From a virus, in IMG/VR virus record IMGVR_UViG_3300006924_000177, positions 1-24,077 of that record: 24,077 nt of DNA. One strand, given 5' to 3'. The position numbers and the translations under genes are program-made. Of this stretch, positions 21,401 to 24,077 are shown one piece after another (the stretch's first letter is position 1; each line of letters begins with the position of its first letter). A model generated the notes under the pieces. It made no database searches. It saw nothing but the letters and a program-made list of their open reading frames with translations, and was not told the origin of the DNA.

Positions 21401-24077
21401 TCTATTTCATCTTCCCTGGTATTTTCTAATATATCTCTAATTATTTTTTTAGATTTTAAAGATACAGGGTTATCAATTAAAGAATCAACTAATGATTGTA
21501 TAGCTATATCATCAACTCTAAACTCTACAAAGTCTTGTCCGCTTTCTATAAACTTTTTAGTAGCTTCTATATTACCTACCATCATTTTTTCTTTTAGTAT
21601 TTCAATAGCATCAAAATATTCTACAGGAAAATCTTGAAAAGTATTCTTATCGAGAAGTTGTTTATATATTTTTAACATACCTCTTTCATTAATCTCAATA
21701 AGATTTTTAAATACATAATCATTTACATCAGGATTTATTAATAATTCTTCTGCTCTTATTTTTGCAATATCTAAAGATTCTTTTAATGACCACGTATCGT
21801 TTTTACCATCTATTAATTCATTTAACGCAAGCTTACCTTTTGATTTTAAACCACTTCCATACATCATCATATGTATATTGTTATCAACCATAAACTTGTT
21901 TAATCCTTCAGACTCTGGTCTAAATCCACCAACCTTACCACGTATTTCACCTTTACCATTTCTAGCACTAGCTCTTACAACAGGTTTAACAAAACCATTT
22001 AATTTAGACATACCAAATACGTCTGTAATTAAATCAAATACATCATCTCTTATAATTAATCCACCATCAGTACCAGATTCGTATTCTTTGTCATAACGTT
22101 TTAAAATTTTATCTTTAATAGCAACCAGATTAAGATAGCCCTTAACTTGTCCATCTATGTATCCAAGATTATCTAAGACTTTTACCATAGCTTCAGAAGG
22201 AACTGGTATCCCTTTACCTTGATATAAAGGTTCATACTTAACTTCTTTTAATACGTCTATATTAATTTTGCCATCTATAACATCTTTTTTAAATTCATTT
22301 ACAGCTTCTGTAATTTGTTTTCTTGATTCACCAGTACCAGTTAAATATCCATTATCAACTAATTTATAAATAAGATTAGATACAGAATACAATCTATCAT
22401 TGTTTTTCTTAAAAAACTTTTTAGGTACACCTATATCTTTAGATTGTAGTATGTCTACCATCATGTCTAAAAACTTTTTACCTTTAGGTGTTTGTGGATT
22501 AATACCATCTGGTATTTTTTGTGCTATGATAGTACCTTTATCTTTAGGTGCACCATATATATAGTATCCTTTTTTGTATAATTGTTTTTGTAATTTAGAT
22601 ATAGCTTCAGAAGGATTTAACATATCTAATGGTGCTTCATACTTATTACTATTAGCTTCTGTTTCTAGCAGTCTTACAATCAATCTAGTATTTTTACCAT
22701 AACGTACATCTATACCATTAGGAGATTCTTTAGCTACTAAGTTTTTACCATCAGCATCTACCTCTAAATTTTTAGCACCATTACGAATCATTTTAAGCGT
22801 ACCATCTGCTAGTACACCTACCTCAGATGTTTCTGCGTAAGTTTTAGTTCTTATAAAAAATGTTCTTAAAGGATTTTCTCCTACTTGATTAAACTTTACT
22901 TCAAAATCTGGATGTACTAATTTAAATTCTTTAACAAAATCTGTATAACTTTTTGCGTTATAAACAGACTTTAATAATAATCTTTTTAAATCTGCTCTGG
23001 AATAACCTTCGTATCTAGCATCGTTTTTAATTTCTTTATATACACCTTCTAGTGCACGATTAATAGATATAGGGTCAACAATATCACTAGACTTTTGAGC
23101 TTCAACTAGACTAGCAAAATCAATACCTAGTTCTGACAATAGTTGTTCATTTAATTCTTTTAAGGCATCTTGTCTGCCTTTTTTATGTTCAGCCATTTCT
23201 TTTAAAAATGCTTTATCTGATTCTATTTTTTCTTTAAATATAGTTCTATCAACATTAGGTAAATCTTTTACCTTGTCATTTTCTAATACTATTTCAGTAG
23301 CTTTTTTAAGGTCTTCAACTTTAGTGACGTCAAGATTTTCTTCTTTAGCTGTTTTTTCTATTTCTCTATCTATTATTTTACCGCTAATAACACGTTGATT
23401 TTGTTGAGCTTGTTGTTCAAACAATACTTCTATATGTCTTTCAAACTCTTGTTTTACTTCAGCAGGTGCATCTTGATATTCTTTTACAGCTTCTATTTGT
23501 TTTTTATATCTACCTATATTAGCAGTACCATCTAACATAGGATTTTCCATAATAATTTTTCTTAGTTTTAATTCATTTACTGATTTAGTATGTGCACCAA
23601 AAAAGAATCCCATTAAGTATTCATACATTTGGTCAGGTAATGGTGCTCCTTGTACAGTAGACATACCACCCTGAAATGCAGAACCTACAGTACCTCTAGC
23701 AAAAGCATTTAATATTTCTTCTTTTTGTTTATTTTGTATTAAAATTTTTAAAGAATCTTTACCTAGCTTTTCTGTTTTAGGATTAGCTATTAACCTAGAT
23801 ACATTTACCCATTCACCTATACCACCAAAAACTGCTCCTGCCAATGCTCCATGAAATGTAGATTCCGCTATAGCCTTTGGTCCTTTCCATACTGCACTAG
23901 CACCAAGAGCTACACCTAGATGTGCAGATTCTCTAGCTACTTTTTGGAATTGTTCATTCTTAAATAATGCTTTGTTAAAAAATCCTTGTGATAATAACCC
24001 AGTATCAGCTATCTTGTTAGTAGCAGAGTCAATAGCTTTATCTGCAATACGCATTGGTATTGAACGTATTTGCCACC
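15448..24077 (-). CDS. Giant virion-type protein containing a putative single-chain two-barrel RNA polymerase (5' end outside window)
   Basis: The first in-window ATG is at 24052-24054 and gives 2868 codons, but the frame stays open for the last seven codons to the window edge and no Shine-Dalgarno precedes that ATG, so the true start probably lies outside. Residue numbers here count from 24054. Polymerase-like motifs: TDGGLIIRDD (662-671), YGSGLKSKGK (732-741), RTPNSGNGGVRAL (1021-1033), GGKDNDGDTV (1057-1066) with DNDGD as the metal-binding DxDGD, and AVGTIVNATTEF (1158-1169), resembling LGIIANAH of QDE-1-type enzymes. The polymerase-like core is about residues 600-1250. The N-terminus has a Gly/Ala-rich hydrophobic stretch (45-80), the middle is highly charged and helical, and the C-terminus has a hydrophobic segment near 2716-2737 and an acidic tail. 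The whole fits a virion-packaged RNA polymerase and ejection protein. Alternative: only a structural polyvalent protein with a chance motif. Confidence 0.65.
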   Translation of the reverse strand, partial: WQIRSIPMRIADKAIDSATNKIADTGLLSQGFFNKALFKNEQFQKVARESAHLGVALGASAVWKGPKAIAESTFHGALAGAVFGGIGEWVNVSRLIANPKTEKLGKDSLKILIQNKQKEEILNAFARGTVGSAFQGGMSTVQGAPLPDQMYEYLMGFFFGAHTKSVNELKLRKIIMENPMLDGTANIGRYKKQIEAVKEYQDAPAEVKQEFERHIEVLFEQQAQQNQRVISGKIIDREIEKTAKEENLDVTKVEDLKKATEIVLENDKVKDLPNVDRTIFKEKIESDKAFLKEMAEHKKGRQDALKELNEQLLSELGIDFASLVEAQKSSDIVDPISINRALEGVYKEIKNDARYEGYSRADLKRLLLKSVYNAKSYTDFVKEFKLVHPDFEVKFNQVGENPLRTFFIRTKTYAETSEVGVLADGTLKMIRNGAKNLEVDADGKNLVAKESPNGIDVRYGKNTRLIVRLLETEANSNKYEAPLDMLNPSEAISKLQKQLYKKGYYIYGAPKDKGTIIAQKIPDGINPQTPKGKKFLDMMVDILQSKDIGVPKKFFKKNNDRLYSVSNLIYKLVDNGYLTGTGESRKQITEAVNEFKKDVIDGKINIDVLKEVKYEPLYQGKGIPVPSEAMVKVLDNLGYIDGQVKGYLNLVAIKDKILKRYDKEYESGTDGGLIIRDDVFDLITDVFGMSKLNGFVKPVVRASARNGKGEIRGKVGGFRPESEGLNKFMVDNNIHMMMYGSGLKSKGKLALNELIDGKNDTWSLKESLDIAKIRAEELLINPDVNDYVFKNLIEINERGMLKIYKQLLDKNTFQDFPVEYFDAIEILKEKMMVGNIEATKKFIESGQDFVEFRVDDIAIQSLVDSLIDNPVSLKSKKIIRDILENTREDEIDLSDSSSLDPADLVELGLTPEILKRTNHAFNTQLEYKNFISNKLARYILSRGNQIKVKHGFKAYSGLYTQKMQKDFNLKDNEFMLGESMRDMLITVEGVKEPVRLEDAFDTFQKLNYRSNRKEYMAYKEALTYLIMRTPNSGNGGVRALQFVGFKKKGGFNFFANELNSEYLGGKDNDGDTVTGYQSLPGVMKKSFAKDNVFYELNDGDVNKPTKDLKAMEDKYNPGKTIADTRYGIDFGKTETKKSFGEQLGEMLSSEMRLKAGKAAYEGKKAVGTIVNATTEFQMMFDMIKNNGGVIELGSGYQIKIRLDDFNFLKDVSYVGINTAVDSSEYISIRPVRKNVEQMFQDFFKVELQGQDVTSDLSWYKFKKDASTIMPSFRNFAKAISSKKEVTFNLDGERSLYEQANNFIFEWGKFGQKGDTYSNYYLQTARKIADLEMTNDIFSFDFARPADIAVALQRIYKNVRGRKVFEELGIADLYRDLNPEFLANELTDGKNIRGKTNNLIGLDLLTKQAEIIVDLLSMAGYRREAIMSDLELVVANTFSIKQKGLNKIELSKEIIAAKEALANTIEAKLGKGKKLTSKYKKQLFRFYDFALLAHPVVKLSANPKLGIKVNKKEITLNEGYDLIREYHKEIDKLNPESKDLEYSNEINGIFKDIRTIENAIDGLQEKLTFESPAIDPMNTRLFFTKIDNIYNKAAEINAGKNIEVEVETGTSKKPTKEKLKLEDINEEVVKEIEKDTGEKVNEIEVEREVYKKITSIDFDKALSDTSINTFGRIQLMRLKKMLKNNPHLTRTIDAQYEMFLQGTDFMTFQISKEFTDATAKDLKRFNDYMESIMEPGAIKKFLTRKYIKQDPDTGQYKVVGAPGWASHFISNTLKNQLKFAVMQDVNPDYQKIRTVVLDKNGNIKLKDGEVPISTLEYNTNLALAFHRLGNSKDKDIQNQIEETLRLVKPEDSKQAKDFNLLFKYLMYSREYNNGKFYSGVKNQAQKDNITEKYNTFKKEYDRMIKEGLTFKFEATGVEKGQRIRKGVEEVGNMVNDAYTNLMTQVLNDVIKSRHLFLKDKLKSLGKKVNEYKIPKKLQKQESKTNVEEQIKYEIQQLEMTFLDKNGLLSDATKIDALYAGLSELVIRNPSQALTRLPSITDVNFFRYYQRLNDHLSRKFPEINFEKQLSKKEFELVKTEIEEYKKILKPNKSISIGRYEDSKGVVSRFVPHTGGFDTVQRAKLNGEAIDKIIEAKINRVTKNEKLLARIDTKFATSARTEIDKAQAISRYREYLNNKYAGYRTKGVNPETDVQELAVVEDFTLTKPMDVFKSNGNLRSRGSEVSLPEWNAGLSHVESYVGAQYRNLLNSNLSLKINSNIKRFVKKNPFGTDKNITESWAYFMMDVAKNQMGLPSLRNFDIHGITKDELGLLKKYMNNKMKKEGLGLSTKDKDFLARIEANVGLSVFQKAEINTYIKKANEKKTISQKEIQQKAENMAYNLRLKNLKDLAQGKNVNKIGRFHSAYQLMTDESVVNFTEKMDRIFGGKLLKDAPTERTARDRYIAQLGQKFNALEGQFEMMSLLFHPKTFLTNLYGGFTNTITDVGLKPFTDALKNEWWEDNVWGENTTYTIQDSATGKKIKRTIRTRKDWEEWQAFIGIFEDMLINEAAKDARFQKQGLIIPFEQAAKRINTLIGQKGLRTNKKLKEFDDFADLTLMEAAKEAGVWDALKNTGATFMRSSEFLLRSRTWDAAYINARKILGEFGESLPFDSPILIEIANRTVESSQFIYHATQRPNIANTSLGRVMTRFHPYAWNSIGRRIKAYKGGFAEEWSGGHNTQRAQRQLTADLMSLALANIFVASIFDYALSPPMNWMQDTASLLFGDKKARDRAFFSPYPHPVLSPLTIVTPPVARFVLNPITAILNNDFEDFQKYTLYTYMPFGRFYRDAKKTINSPAMTGEFMFGVPVHTLHRMRRDALASREEEMPDEEQVLEQDDN

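Noticed and set aside
1-24077. Assignment to crAss-like phages or to a Bacteroidetes host
   Set aside because: The polymerase-like giant protein suggests it, but frequent strong Shine-Dalgarno sequences are unusual for Bacteroidetes phages, and no diagnostic crAss-like capsid gene is in the window.

Overview
This looks like a 24 kb piece of a tailed, podovirus-like bacteriophage (or provirus) genome. It is A+T-rich and packed with small genes. The anchors are a P22-type portal protein, a terminase large subunit with a probable small subunit, a phage replication and recombination block, and a giant virion-type protein. Good Shine-Dalgarno sequences (AAGGAG, AGGAG) precede many genes, the standard genetic code fits, and the single-strand-binding protein ends in the bacterial-type tail DDLPF, so the host is a bacterium. 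Nothing in the window identifies the host taxon.

Layout. Positions 1-4603 are on the minus strand: portal (its 3' end lies outside the window), a small overlapping ORF, terminase large subunit, a hidden 37-codon ORF, a terminase-small-like protein and three small unknown proteins. Positions 4604-4876 are a divergent, gene-free start region. Positions 4877-15356 are on the plus strand: first about a dozen small accessory genes of unknown function, two with zinc-ribbon cysteines, then a tight operon of annealing protein, SSB, small basic protein, archaeo-eukaryotic-type primase fused to a DnaB-type helicase, a small protein, a PD-(D/E)xK resolvase-like nuclease, and a pair of small paralogues, followed by a GroES co-chaperonin. 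The two blocks converge at 15357-15447. From 15448 to the right edge, one minus-strand ORF of at least 2868 codons runs off the window.

Two things stand out. First, the giant protein is probably a virion-packaged RNA polymerase of the two-double-psi-barrel, single-chain type (QDE-1 / YonO / crAss-like gp66). It carries DNDGD at residues 1060-1064, preceded by an R-x-P...G-x-V-R-x-L segment and followed about 100 residues later by a G-x-I-x-N-A segment, in the order known from eukaryotic RNA-dependent RNA polymerases. It appears to be embedded in a much larger ejection-type protein. Second, the plus-strand gene gaps are not empty. At least ten of them or their sub-regions fold into long stems, often closing a multibranched interior. 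These stems contain G.U wobbles and single-nucleotide bulges, as expected of RNA rather than DNA palindromes. Many lie directly upstream of a Shine-Dalgarno sequence. Two adjacent elements (5643-5867) are diverged copies of one another, and one (6433-6523) can form a pseudoknot. I do not recognise them as any known RNA family.

A plausible model, which is inference: the packaged polymerase enters the cell with the DNA and transcribes the plus-strand block. The structured RNAs process, stabilise or regulate the resulting polycistronic message, or act as phage small RNAs. The replication genes then copy the genome, and the minus-strand genes make and fill capsids with help from the phage GroES.
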